A stretch of DNA of 61,107 nt, taken from assembly GCA_000934455.1 (NCBI GenBank), contig KN885183.1, positions 24,051 to 85,157 on the forward strand. Direction: 5' to 3'. The DNA comes from Apostichopus parvimensis. Its lineage: Eukaryota; Echinodermata; Holothuroidea; Aspidochirotida; Stichopodidae. Within the stretch, counting starts at the first letter, position 1. Each line of letters opens with the position of its first letter. Shown here piece after piece: positions 11,166-23,592 of the stretch. Both the position numbers and the translations under genes were made by a program. The notes below the pieces were generated by a model. The model was not told the DNA's origin. It saw only the letters and a list, made by a program, of their open reading frames with translations, and made no database searches.

Positions 11166-13012
11166 ACTTCTGAATGATGCCAAATGTTATGGATTGAACA
11201 ACAAACATATTACATCCATGGCACCATGAACTTCGAACGTACCCTGACCAGTTTTCGGAGGGCAGAATAAAGGATGGAGTAAATTTAGACCAATTAAATT
11301 TATCATGAACTATCACTAATTTAACCAAAGCATAAACTGTTGCAAAACTGTTTTGCTCACATAATTTAATCTTTCAAGTTCAGAATTTCAATATTTAGTT
11401 GATTCACAAGATGCATGTTGGTCTAACATTGAAGTTGGTCAAAGCAGAAAAACTGTTGTAACAAAATCACCAAACTAAAGAAACAGGACAGGTATCATTC
11501 TTTGATATGGTCACACTCTTCTCGTTCTCAACTTTTCTTTATTAAATGATAAAAAATACACCAACACAAAGAAAGAAAGACAAAAAACCGATTCAATTTG
11601 TTTCTACCATTTACTTTTATTTGTGGTAAAGGACAGGTTTGCTTAAACATCTTTGAATTACTGAGTATTAAACAAATGACATTTTGCACCTTCATGTTCC
11701 CCTTAAACTTCTGAATCACATTAATCACCAGGACAAGACATAACAAGGCCTTTTAAAGAACAAAATACAAAACAATACAGTTAATCTAACAACCAAACAA
11801 TCCAATATTGGTAAAACTTTTGATAAGTTTGACAAGTTAATGAAATTGGTTAGCCACATCTGAAGTAGTATAAAATAAATCTTCAGTACTATGAGATACC
11901 TGCCAACTTGTAAAAACTCAGGGATGTAATTACTCCATCACATAATATATCAAGTAGCATACTGGACATTAAAAAGGCATTCCGAAAATACAATGTAGTC
12001 GATAACATTCTGTAATGGTACATCTTGTCGGCAGCATGTCCAGGACATCAGAACATACAACAGCTGTGATAACCACTAAAGATATGTTAACCTGATGTAG
12101 TTGAAACCCAGTGAAAGTTTATGAAAACTTCATGATTGTTACTTTGAAACGATGAAATGATGGTAACAAAGCAGATTTAAAGAGCAAAGAAATACAGAGA
12201 CATTTGCTTGATGGATGTTCTTTAAAATTAATATTCATTAATATTTGACACAATTAATTACTGTGATCCATTAGTGGACTATGGAAACTTTACCGTGCAT
12301 CGGACAGGAACTTCTCACCACTGTGATCTAGTTAGGTAATATCATAGATATAAGTCACAATCACTCCTAAGAAACCTCTGGACAAAACTTGAAAAAATCA
12401 GCCCTTCCTTTATTTATATAAATTCCTACCATTCCAGTTTATGTAAATGTAATATGGTGAACTGAAATTGTTCCAAAATGAAAGAGAAATTTCACAAATG
12501 TATGTAAGTTAAATCTGTTGATAAAAGAGTTTTAGTAGTTTCATACTAGTTACAATGTTTCATACATTCAGATATCATGAGAATATTTAACAGATTAACC
12601 ATAAACATTAAATTAATGAATATTAATTTGATTTAAAAGATGTTCCCTTATGCAAAAAATGTGCCCTCAGAGCTTCTTCTGTGCAGAGGTATGTGACTTT
12701 AAATGATCATGAACAGAATGAAAACCACTGCTGCTACAGTTCTCTTTAGGTTTATCATGGACTAAAACTCTTGACTTCTCTTCAAACCTTCTCAACAACG
12801 TATGTGAATGGCAATTAGGAACTACATCTGAATCTCGGCACGGACACCAGGATCTACAATGATGATCGGCACTGATACTGTGATGACCACAACATTAGGC
12901 ACCTATGACTATCACATCCACCAGTTTTCATCGACCACGGCTGGATTCATCATCAGGGCCACCTTGACCTTGACCCGACACAAGTATCACAGGTAGGGTC
13001 ATGACGAGATGG
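11166..13012. other. intergenic region between ADAT1 and EXOSC7
   Basis: This holds the ADAT1 promoter side (5' of 11165) and the EXOSC7 3' flank. Both genes are on the minus strand. An AATAAA on the minus strand at 12409-12414 could serve EXOSC7 polyadenylation. Inverted AT-rich arms at 12221-12638 are listed separately. I see no further exon. Confidence 0.5.
12221..12638. repeat. AT-rich inverted repeat pair
   Basis: The motif ATTAATATTCATTAAT preceded by TTTAAA occurs at about 12221-12246 and again in reverse orientation at about 12610-12638, about 360 bp apart. This could be the terminal repeats of a MITE or a structured 3'UTR of EXOSC7. No target duplication was seen. Confidence 0.4.
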
Positions 13013-15903
13013 TCAACCCACCAAGAACCCTCTTCCAGAGGTATTTGACCCAACTTCTTTCAGAACCTCATTCAGGCTATTATGTAACTGTATGCCTACC
13101 TTCTTAGCTGCCTATAAATGAAACAAACGGGAGATCATTGACAAGGATTTTAAATACTGTAATATTCCTAGAAAGGAAAATTGGAGAGAATGATTTAGAA
13201 GCCAGATGTAAGTTTGATATTGACACAGATGAAGCTTTCTGTGATAAGAGTGGGAGCCAATTTGTTGGAGTTGTATGATAATCAGGACATATGACAAACT
13301 ATATCAAGTAAAACATGCAAACTAAAAAGCATGAGCTGCTTACTGTATGGCAGTCAATGTATAAAGTTTAGTCTCATGTAGATTTACAATCCCTTCGGGT
13401 TCTTGTACAGACTAAAAATACCAAACTGAGGTATATCACCATGGAGAAAGTCTTAATTTATTACTCTTCTCTATACACAAATGTACAAAAGGAAAAGTTA
13501 TGCTGTTCAATTAGTAGCATACAATTACAATTTTATTAACTGAATTTGAAAGTCTGGCCCTAAATAAACTTAATGAAATTTTCCACCTCTCTTCTTTCAA
13601 TGAAAATGCAAACCCTTTTCAAGTGACTGATAATATATGGAAAGACTGGAATCACACTGACAGAACTATTACACAAAAGATAAAAAATGAGAAAACCTAG
13701 GGAATGTAATTATCTTGAAAAATTACCTGTAGCATCTCATGAAGGCTCTCGTTCGACAGGCTACTTGTCCCTTTTTTGACAACTCCGGTAAACTTTCCAG
13801 AACTGTCGACGCTCGTTACCAGAGACGCACTGCAACAGCATTCCTCCTCTAGCGTAGCATCGACCACATGCCTTTGACCAATCTAATGAATAAACAAGAT
13901 GTGAAATCAGTATTTACAGAACCTTGGTGTAGAGTAACTGAATTATTCATATCTTTATCTAATGAATAAACATGATGTGAAATCAGTATTACAGGACCTC
14001 AGTCACCCAGTTGTGACAATTGTTTCTATACTGTAGCGTTATATCCCGCTTCAGAGCACTCGTGTTGTCAGTACGAGCGGTATGAATATCATGTTTCTAT
14101 CAGATCAACAAAGGAACTGTTTGTACTGACAATATCAGTGCTTTGAGAGCATGATATTGGAGTACAGTTTAGAGAGGTATAAGCATTAGGAAATTGTCGC
14201 AACTGGCTGCTTCAGTGTACAGTAACTGAATTATTCATATCTTTATCTAATGAATAAATAAATAAGATGTGAAATCAGTACTACAGGACCTCAGTGTAAC
14301 ATAGCTATTCATATCCATATAAAATGTAGAGGAAACCTTATTGAAGAAAGGGTCTTACCTTACTTAATGTCACAAACAAGGGTACCATGTCAATATTCAA
14401 TGTGTTGTAGCCATCTGGATCATCTGATACTTCAATGTCTTCACCGCCCTCTGAGTCCTTCAAAACGGTGACCTTAGGGATTCTGTTTGAAAAGAGAACA
14501 CAACCAAATAGCTGACTTTATCTTTGCAAAGATTCATGAAACCCTTTCATGACTTGAAATCATGGAAGCAAATTGTAGGTCTCCATTTAGAAAATAAGAG
14601 CAAAGCAAACACTGGAAATCTAGGGTGCTTCACATAGGCACTACCTTGCTGATAAAAAATAGCAAATGCTTTCCTAAAGAGCTATAGCACAGTCGGTCTA
14701 CAATCTTTATAGACCAACATTTTTGGTAAATGGCTATAACCGTCTCTCTTCCCTGCCTCTCTCCCTCCCCTTCCCCCAATAAAAATATTTGTCATTACAA
14801 TGCCACAGGAATATGGTTACTACTGTAATGGTTGGCTTCCTTGCTACAAGTTCATCGATCTTGGCTTGAAGAAGTGACAATGCAACTCTAAGCACACAAG
14901 GCCACCATGTTTCAGTAATATAAAGAAAATTTGAAGGAAGATAAGTGAAAAACCCAACATTCTGTGAATTTTGAAACAATCTTGCGACCCAGTTGAATAA
15001 TCCTATGTGATCCAAACATTGAGTCTCTACCCTTAGGTTGCTGACTGTGGTTGTACAGGAACTCACCTGGTATTCGCTAAAGCAGCTTTTACTGCCAAAG
15101 ACATTGCATCCAGAAGGTTACCTCCACATTCCAATACAACGATATCTACATACATGATCCAACAACATTGCCCTTCAATAATACACAATGAAACCAAGTC
15201 TAAAACTGACTGAGTCCGAAAGACTTCAGCAAATCTTGTGGACATCTCCACGGATAAATCATCCCCTCCTCTTCCTTCAAATTCTGGCGATGCATTTGCT
15301 GAAAAATCCACCATAAATTCTAGTCGTCCTTCATTCGGATGGCTGGGCGAAGGATTTCCCATTTCGGCTTTCACTCCTACGATGACTTCTGTGTTTAAGA
15401 GACGCAGTCGAGAGGACCCACTGGTATTTGAGACAACTCCACATTCAACCTCAACCTGCCTATATTCTTCACAAGATCTACCATCCGTCCTAACATCTTC
15501 CTGAAATTCAAAAAATAGTCATGGAGCAGCATTATTGGATGTTATCATTAATTATAATATACTTTTAATGCTACAAAGACACTTGAGCAGAATCAGAATT
15601 TGTTTTGTCTTTTGTTGGCTGACATCAACATTTCATCACTTTAAAGCGCTAACCACTTTGAATTGCTGTTATGGTTCATCATTGTAAGAATAAAAGCATT
15701 AACAGTTACACGAAACAGCAAAGACTTTTGTTTTAAATGTCCAGTTACCTTTCTGCAGTTCATTAAGCCTACTTATATAATATAACTTAGCACAGTGTTA
15801 GTAAACAAACCTGTGGACCTAGGCTATACAAACCATACAAACTTACCATGATGCCATGAATTATAAAAGTTTTTTCTCCCTCACTCAATTGTGCAGTGGC
15901 CAT
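13013..15903 (-). CDS. EXOSC7: RNA exosome subunit EXOSC7 (RRP42)
   Basis: EXOSC7 is a catalytically inactive RNase PH-fold subunit of the six-membered ring of the RNA exosome, acting in nuclear and cytoplasmic 3'-5' RNA processing. Exons on the minus strand: 15903-15847, 15500-15067, 14482-14359, 13882-13727 and 13111-13013. They give 289 residues (human about 291). Diagnostic segments are DVRTDGRSCEEYR, VGVKAEMG, ANASPEFEGRGGDDL, YVDIVVLECGGNLLDA and AVKAALANTRIPKV. Donors and acceptors are canonical throughout. The start is the ATG at 15903 (MATAQLSEGEKTFI). It is transcribed away from PDCD5 across a 797-bp gap. Intron 3 contains a triplicated acceptor region and a nested MITE just upstream of exon 4. 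Confidence 0.96.
13881..14320. repeat. three-copy tandem repeat containing EXOSC7 exon 4 acceptor
   Basis: A ~76-bp unit beginning ATCTAATGAATAAA starts at 13881, 13957 and 14245. On the minus strand this start is a pyrimidine-rich TTTATTCATTAG acceptor followed by AT. The 13881 copy is the real acceptor of exon 4 and the other two are identical over the AG and preceding bases. The middle unit is split by a MITE at 14004-14209. Confidence 0.85.
14004..14209. mobile_element. MITE nested in the tandem repeat of EXOSC7 intron 3
   Basis: About 206 bp with inverted ends (CACCCAGTTGTGACAATT left; right end reversed reads CAGCCAGTTGCGACAATT). Subterminal inverted copies of GCACTxxTxTTGTCAGTAC lie further inside. 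It is flanked by CCTCAGT (13997-14003) and CTTCAGT (14210-14216), a near-perfect 7-bp duplication. CA-starting ends suggest a hAT-like origin. Confidence 0.65.
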
Positions 15904-16700
15904 GATGACAGCTGCTTCTCTTCTCACTCACTTTAAATTAAACAAAGAAAAATGTTTGTACAGCAAAAGAGAGATGTGCATAATGATGTATGGGTACCTC
16001 TTATTACAAAGCTTGGACCATGGGCTTTACTGTAAATATGTCACAAAAAAAGGAAAGAGCTCTTCACAACAAATTTGAGACCCCTGCCAGTTGCTGCTGT
16101 TGTAACAAACTACTGTTACATTTATTCAAGGCTTATAATCAGATAGTATACACGGTATTTTCACGACTGAACTGCATTGCTTCTATACATCTAGTGCTAT
16201 CTTCCCTTTCTGTGTTGAGTTTTCACTTTTCAAGTCAATAAGTGGTACACAAACTAACAACAGGTAGCAGATATGCGAGAAAATTCCGTCCTTTACTGTA
16301 CCTAATAGCCTAGTCCTAAGAGCGTTTGCAAGGAATGCACTACAGGTGACAGTTGAGATAATGTGGAAAAAAACATTAAAAAGTTGCATACCTAAATAAA
16401 TGTAGACCACTGGAATTTAATGATATTGGCTTAGAGTTAGCCTGCTTCTCTTCTCTCTCCAATTAACTTTACAGTAACACTAACAGCATGCGCGAGACGG
16501 AAGAATTTAGAAAATCGGTAGTTATAATTGTATTGGTAAGATCTTCTAAAGTAACTTGCTAGAACAAACAAATAAATCGACTCAACATTTACGTACTGGG
16601 TTGGACTTGGCTACACGATCTAACTGGTAAAGTTTGCAACATTTGGCGCTCATATATTAATTGGGTTTCTATATACAGTTTAACGTCAAGTTTATCCATA
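15904..16700. promoter_or_regulatory. shared divergent promoter region EXOSC7/PDCD5
   Basis: 797 bp separate the start codons of two divergently transcribed housekeeping genes. No TATA box in a convincing position and no coding exon is seen. Transcription start sites cannot be read from sequence, so the shared-promoter role is inferred from the head-to-head arrangement. Confidence 0.55.
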
Positions 16701-19700
16701 ATGGACGACGATCTGGAAGCTATAAGGGCAAAGCGGATGGCCGAACTCCAGCAGGAGGTTAGTGAAGTAAAATCTATATAGGCTACATTTAAAACTGAAG
16801 TTTAAACTGTGTATCTTATAATACAGGCTAGTACTTAGTAGTAGTACATGCCTAGGTTTTAGTAGTACTGTCTACAGTAAGCAAGGCATGTACTTGGCTA
16901 GTCTTAAATTAAGCACTGTAATACTGTTAATTAGATTGGTACTAAACAGTAAACACAGAAGTGCTGATGATATTAATAATAGGGGACCTGTGTTGGTTTG
17001 TTTCAGAGTCAGAGAGTTTCTATATGAGTACTATTATGACAGTATGTGACCCCAGCTTGTCAATTGTTGCTATCACTGCTGCCACCCTAAACATTAAGTC
17101 ATTGCACATAAGTCACCAAACTCACCATGCTTTGACATGGTCAGAGCACTGAGGCACAGTTTACATTTTTGATGCACATGTGAGTCAGAAACTTGACAGA
17201 CAATCTGCAAACACTTAAAAGGGTGTGAAGATTCGCGCAAAAAGAAACGAAAATGCCGGTAATCTGACCTAGTTTCGAATGAGGTGTAACAGAAGTGTTA
17301 GACACCACCATCGATCACAGAAAATACACACACAGCTTGCTACCTTCGGTTATTAGACACTAGTGTACAGTCAGTACATACAGCTGCTGTCAATACCCAC
17401 AGCACAGTGTACAAACGGTACAGCGATGGACATCTCAGGTCCAGCTAAAGATAACAAGGTATCATGTTTCATGCATTTTGTAGCGACAAGCAGAAAACTT
17501 ATCTTTCAAGCAATGGAAAGTTAACTTTTTCAGAGCACGGCACACGCTTTGGGGCGAGTCTTCAATGCCTTTAACATGACCCACCTTCATGTACATTTAC
17601 CCAAAAAAGATGAATGTTTAACAAAAAATATTTCACACCATAGTTACAACCTATTCAGCACACCCCTAAATCTTTTCCACATACTAAAAAGACAAGTTTG
17701 TGTTATTTGCTACTGAGTTTACAATGTTAGAAATTTCACTGACCAGTGTAATATTTTCCATTCATTTTTTCAGATGGGCGGAGGAGGAATGGATAAACAG
17801 CAGAAACAGCAACAAGAGGCACAAGAAAGGTACCATATTACTTGTACTAAGATCATAACATACAACTTGTTTGTTTTTGTTCCATATGTTGTATGATTAA
17901 TTTTTATGAACAATGTCTTCATATTTATGGCATTATTTATATTCTACACTTTGCAAATTGAACAAGGTGTTTTCAAAGCTTCTTACAAAGTTGCAAGGAT
18001 AAAATCACTAAAAGGAATACTGTAGCTGAGGGAAGATTTACTTAAAAAACTCTCAAACAGCCTAACAGTGCAGAATAACTCAGTGCATAGTTGCTGCTGG
18101 ATGTATCAAATGATGTTAATGTAATTAGTACCAATTCTTTGTCTGCTGTGTAATAAAGCAGTGTATGAAACAAATTCGTTGGCTATTTTTGTTAACATTC
18201 CTAGCTGTCAGCTTTCAGCTGATACTAATGACAGCTGCTAACATTTTCTTTTCTCTTTAAATGCCAGGAGAGAAGAAATGATGAATTCAATATTAGCTCA
18301 GGTGTTAGACCAGTCAGCCAGAGCAAGATGTAAGTAGAGGCCATAAGTTGCAGAGCTCCCAAATGACCCGCAATTCGCGGGTTGGACCCGCATTCTAACA
18401 CCCAAACCCGCTGACCCGCGCAAGCGTCCGAAAAACCCGCATTGTTATTGTCAAGTATACATAAAAAAAATTGCATCAAATTTTGACTTAGCAACCATCA
18501 TTTCTTTAGCATTTAGCATAATAGAGTATAAAACCTCCTTTACAGCATCATTTGAACCTCAAATAAGCCTATATTTCTTTTCATTTTGGCGAGCAGCGAA
18601 CATTTTCATGCCATGGGAAAGAATGAATTATCACCTACTATTCAATTTATTGATGTTACACACAAAAAAATGCATATTTCTCAGAAAATTTTGGGTGACA
18701 AAAGCCTTTCTAAGTGCCACCATTTTACATGTAGGCATCACCAGGATTCCAAAAAAATTCAAAAGGGGGAGGGGTACACCCCTTAAACCCCTCCCCCAGG
18801 ACGGCAATTCGTGGCATGGACCAGCATTTGCCTTCTCAGGAGTTGGGAGCTATGAAGTTGATTCTGTACTTTGTTCGGTTGCTGTTAAGTAATTTCTTTA
18901 CAGTGCTAAACTGGTTTTGATTTGATGATAGATTGCTTGTTATGTAGACGAGGTGAATTTCTTTTAAAGTTAGGCCAAAACCAGCACAAGTTATGCGAGG
19001 TTCCACTCAATCCTTGAGACAAACCTAGAGAAAACCTGCGTTTGATAAGAAATATAGTTGACTGGCAACTCCTTTGACAACAGTCCTGTTGAAATAAACA
19101 TGGCTGTCAGTTTAGATTCCAAGTTTTATAGCTTTATGTTTGTGATGCCATTCTAGATAACCACGCTGTTGAGTTTGCTGTTGAATATGCCAAGCACTTT
19201 GCCATGTTACTCAAATCTTTGTACGTTTTGGCTGTGCAAATGAAAAAGAAATTTTCCCCATGGAAGTCCTTTGGAATCAACAAATTTTGTGATATTACTC
19301 TTTGACATTGATTTGATTTCATTGTAGGTACTCTGATCTGTGGTAATTAACTTTTCATAGTACCTACAAAAGACAGTTGACGATGAAGAACATATTGATT
19401 AATTGTCAAAGTTTTTATTCTTCATAGTGAACAGTATAGCCCTGGTGAAACCTGAAAAGGCAAAGATGGTGGAGAGTATGTTGTGCAAAATGGCCACCAC
19501 AGGACAACTACCTGGCAGGGTAATTACACTGTAGATAAAAAATTATATAAGCACTTAGATGGTATGGTATGTATTGAATGATTTCATTGGAAAACCAAGA
19601 AAATGTTTCTGCATTCCTTTCTACATTTTATAAAAAACAGTCAAATTTTCCTAGGTCTAGAGAGAATGTTTGCAGTTGTCTGTTTTCTCCTTATGTTGAA

Positions 19701-20623
19701 TTTCCTTAATAGTTCTATTTGTGGAAATATCATTTCCCTCTGTGGATAGAGGATTTAAATATTATAAATATTTTTTGGATAATACATAAAACACACATTT
19801 AGGCTTAGTTGCCATGATGATATCATTTATTCTGCTGTTGCAAGATGCATTAAAATAATGTCATAAAAATGAAGGAATAAAACTCATATCTTTGGAATGA
19901 ATATTTGGAATATCCCTGTTTAACCATCGGGACTCTCTTTATCACTTTCTAAATAGATTGGTGAGGACCAGCTGAAGAGTATGCTGGAGAGTGTCTCTCA
20001 ACAAACCAAGAAAACCACCAAACTTAAGGTAAAGTATCATTTAACCGATGATCATTACATCAAGAAAAGTATAGCGTCATGACATGTGTGATAACAGTAT
20101 CAATGGACGTCAATGTGTAGTTTCATTACACTGATAAGTGAGAAATGTGATAACACTGCAGTGGGCAAGGTCTTCAAGACCCTAAACAATAACATGCAGC
20201 CTGCAGACCCCTAAACACGTCGGAGCAATGTCTTTAACCAAACCTTGATCAATTGAATTAGCCGAATGAAAAACATGATAGGTTTGGGTGGCTTCTTCAC
20301 ACCATGAGTTATTTCTTCACACCATGATATGAAACTGTGTACTCTTCACTGGGGAATCATTTTATATTAATTTCTTATTAGAGAGATAGAAGCATTTATG
20401 GGCAAGCAGCCCCACCTTTGTGTAGAGTCTTTACAATAGCTAGATGTGTCCTAAGTTTATTGAGATTTAACAGGTCAGTAGATTGCTGGCAACAGCTCTA
20501 GAAAAATGATTATACTTCTGCACTCTTATGTCAGAAATATTGACTTATCAAGTTTTCATCTTCATCTTTCTGCAGTACGAGAGAAGAAGAGTACTCGATT
20601 CAGACGACGAGGATGACTACTGA
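16701..20623 (+). CDS. PDCD5: programmed cell death protein 5 (PDCD5)
   Basis: PDCD5 is a small conserved helical protein of animals and archaea linked to apoptosis, TIP60/p53 signalling and the CCT chaperonin. Exons: 16701-16757, 17774-17829, 18268-18329, 19428-19519, 19957-20028 and 20576-20623, giving 128 residues (human 125). Diagnostic segments are MDDDLEAIRAKRMAELQ, MNSILAQVLDQSARAR, ALVKPEKAKMVE, LESVSQQTKKTTKLK and the acidic tail RRVLDSDDEDDY. The exon 2 stretch MGGGGMDKQQKQQQEAQ is the usual low-complexity linker. The first donor is GTTAGT; the others are GTA-type. Repeats occupy introns 1 and 3; the latter element begins only 21 bp after the exon 3 boundary. The 3'UTR may extend to the AATAAA at 21921 or 22023. 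Confidence 0.96.
17219..17570 (+). mobile_element. TTAA-flanked MITE, copy 1
   Basis: A 352-bp element in PDCD5 intron 1, flanked by TTAA at 17215-17218 and 17571-17574. The ends are inverted: AAGGGTGTGAAGATTCGC on the left; the right end reversed reads AGGCATTGAAGACTCGC. TTAA duplications are characteristic of piggyBac-type transposition. A similar copy lies at 47067-47440 in the same orientation. Confidence 0.7.
18351..18854 (+). mobile_element. MITE-like element in PDCD5 intron 3
   Basis: About 504 bp with inverted ends (CAGAGCTCCCAA left; TTGGGAGCTATG right) flanked by AAGTTG at 18345-18350 and 18855-18860. The left part is rich in GACCCGC motifs. The right part holds a CCATTTTACAT plus CCCCTTAAACCCCTCCCCC module shared with other elements. 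No protein is encoded. Confidence 0.65.
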
Positions 20624-23592
20624 ATGTTTGCCTCTCCCGCAAACAGCATGACCGCATCGCTGGAACAAATGATGGGCATCACCAGGAACTCCTGGGGCTT
20701 GGAACAGAGTTTTGTCTAAAGCAAATAAGGGCATCATATACTTGGGGAGTGTAAACCTCCCCCTTTTAATTTCTGAAGTAATTTTTCGTTGCTGTGTATT
20801 TAAGATTCTCTGTGCCCATAGCTCCACACCTACGTACTGTAGGTATGAGAGCAGAATAATATATATAGAAAGGGTTTGGATTGGGACGAAGCAAAATAGC
20901 AAGGATGTATCAATACAGCCAGCACCTCTCACAGTGTATTTCATCTTGGGATTCCTTTTATACATGTACATTGAGATTGCTGCAATAAGAATTGAAGTTT
21001 GCGAGTTAGATTTTTCTATTAGTTAGGATCAGTTGTACTTATTATAACGACATGAATACTGACAAACTTCACTTTGTTTAAGTACTATGTTAAGTTATTG
21101 GATAGTTACGTCCAGAAGCCAGCAGTATGCTTAGTTTTGTTTTGTGTGTTTAGTATTGGATGCACTTGAGGTGATGAAACTGCTACAGTGAATGTAAAGT
21201 TTTAGGAACAGTTCTACAGAAGGTGGAGTTAGTGAAATAGGCCAGATGGGAGACAATGAGAGAGGTTCATGGATACGGTTGAGGTAGTGGGATAGCTTTG
21301 GTCGAGGTAGTGGGAAAGGCTGGGTGCGTATGATGAGAAGAAAGTGGTTGTGGTTAGTGGTTAGTGAAAGTGGTAATGCCACAGTGAATGTGTGTGTTGA
21401 TACAGCTGGTCAAACGTCTCCAATCGTATTTTATAGTCTTGTTATCTGCTGATAATCCTGACATTCTCTATGTTGTTGCTGCACCAGAGATTCCAATAAT
21501 AACAGCTATTAAGAAAATATGTATGATGTGTGGTGGATTAGTGATCAGTAAAAGGCAGAACTAAAATACCATTATAAAGCAGCCGGTTAGTTTTGTGTTG
21601 TGACTGTTCCTGATCAAGAGATGGGATTGAACGTACAATCTGTTAGTCTGTCAAATTAACGTCACAAATTGATGCTTTAATATCTTGACAAAGCATGCTG
21701 AAATTTTCCAAAACTTAAAACTAGGTGCTACACATCAGATGAATCTAACCTTCCCTAGTTAGGCTACTTTGCATATATAACTCACACTGAAACTGTTCAT
21801 AACTCTTTAAAAATGATTACCATCTAAAACTGTAACATTTTGAACCAGGAAAGAAACCATTCACACAGTTTGTGCACTCCATTGCATCTATTAATGTGAA
21901 ATGAATCTGTTGGAAACTCAAATAAAGCTAGAGTTTTAAGACCTAATGTGACATCCTCAGTGACAGGATGATTATGTGTGTCTTTATGGCGAACTGAATA
22001 GTTTGTTTCTTTGAAGTTATGAAATAAATCTAAAAAAAAATCATAATTTTCTTGTTTTGTTTTAACTGTACTGTGTACTCTTGTTACTCGTCTTCATATT
22101 CTGCATTAGCAGCTAATAATTACATCAGATAGAATAAAAGAAAAAAAAATAGAAAGAAAAACAGACTGAGTATTACAAAACTATGTTCATATCGAATATT
22201 CTTTTCTGGAAGTTAAATTCATTTAGTTTTGCAAGGTACAGTTTGAATAGAATCAATGGTGGTTTCAAACTTGAATCAGATTACCTGTATGACCTGATTG
22301 ATGGTAATATTTCCGTCTTACAATACCATACAAAAAATTCATACAAAATATTAAAAATTACAACATTCGGTTGTTCAGTGGGTTGAGTGAGGAAAACTTT
22401 CTTTTAAATGGTGCTGATGTGAAAGCATTAAATTAATTCCTTTTAAGGTGAATGTAGACAGCTAGTAAATACATCCTTACTATCCTGCTCAATAAACAGC
22501 AAGTCCCCCACCCCCTCATCTGCCCTCACCACCCCCACCCCTCTCCTCAAAGATTTCTCCCTCTCTGGAAAATAAGCAGTAGATACTGCCCTCATCTTCT
22601 ACTTCATGAAACAGACAAACATGCCAGATAGAGGTCTGTTTTCTCACACAAGCTTTTTTTACCCAGAACACTACTCATTTCAGTTCACAAACGAAAATTC
22701 TTTAGTCAACACGTTACTACCTTAGTCTTCTTAAAGTTGACTTAAAAGTCAAGAAATTAATACAAATTACTGAACTAAACAAAAATATTGCACACAAAAA
22801 TAATGTAACTTATCATAACTGTACTTTACCTTATGAGCAATGCAATCCAAACTGATTCATACCTCCTCAGATTAGTCTTTAACGGGAGCAATCATGTCTT
22901 GGAAGAGGGGGGGGGGGGGGAATTTTCCTTTTCACTGGCAAAAATTACGAAAATTCCTAGTGTATAGTACCTATACATATAAACACATCTGGGTACCTAA
23001 AAACAGCTAAAACATTTTCAACATTGTTTCTAAAAAGTGCAAAATATAGCACCAGTTAGCATCTATAAGAACCTTCCATTTTATCAAAATTGTTCAAAGG
23101 GGATGGGAATGCCCTCCCCTAATACCCCCTTAGATGACTTCACATCTCAACCACCCCCCCCCCCCCCAATGCAGTACAAAAGGGGTTGATCTTTAGTGGT
23201 AGATTTAAGGATATTGATGTAATTGTGTAATCTTGACAAGTAAAATCGAGCAAAGATGAAAGCATTTTGGATGAATGTCCATTGAAACATGATTCATGCA
23301 TTTTTTACTTTTAGAATTAAGGATTATGATTGACAAACATTATGTGCTGTGTGATGTGAAATGTTATCACTTCACCGCTCCCTACGATCCCAAGAGGAAC
23401 TAAAAAGTCTGGTACCAAATCACCACAAACTGTCCGTAAACCCCCATCCCTCTTCCTTTAAAAGTCACTGTTGCGGGTCAGGCATATATGCCAAGGGAAC
23501 AGCTCTCTCTATCGCTATCTCTCTTTTACATGAAGTTGTAGTAGAAGCGAGTCAGTGGTACAAATGATCTCTTATCTTTCATATCTTGCAGT
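20624..23592. other. PDCD5 3'UTR and convergent intergenic region
   Basis: PDCD5 and CLPTM1L are tail-to-tail here. AATAAA signals for PDCD5 occur at 21921-21926 and 22023-22028, the latter followed by an A-rich run. 22490-22560 and 22905-23170 are C- or G-rich; the second stretch contains a diverged copy of the module CCCTCCCCTAATACCCCCTT seen in other repeats. No coding exon is recognised. Confidence 0.5.

Noticed and set aside
14734-15066. 110-residue minus-strand open frame inside EXOSC7
   Set aside because: It lies entirely in intron 2, directly after the exon 2 donor, and shows no homology I recognise.
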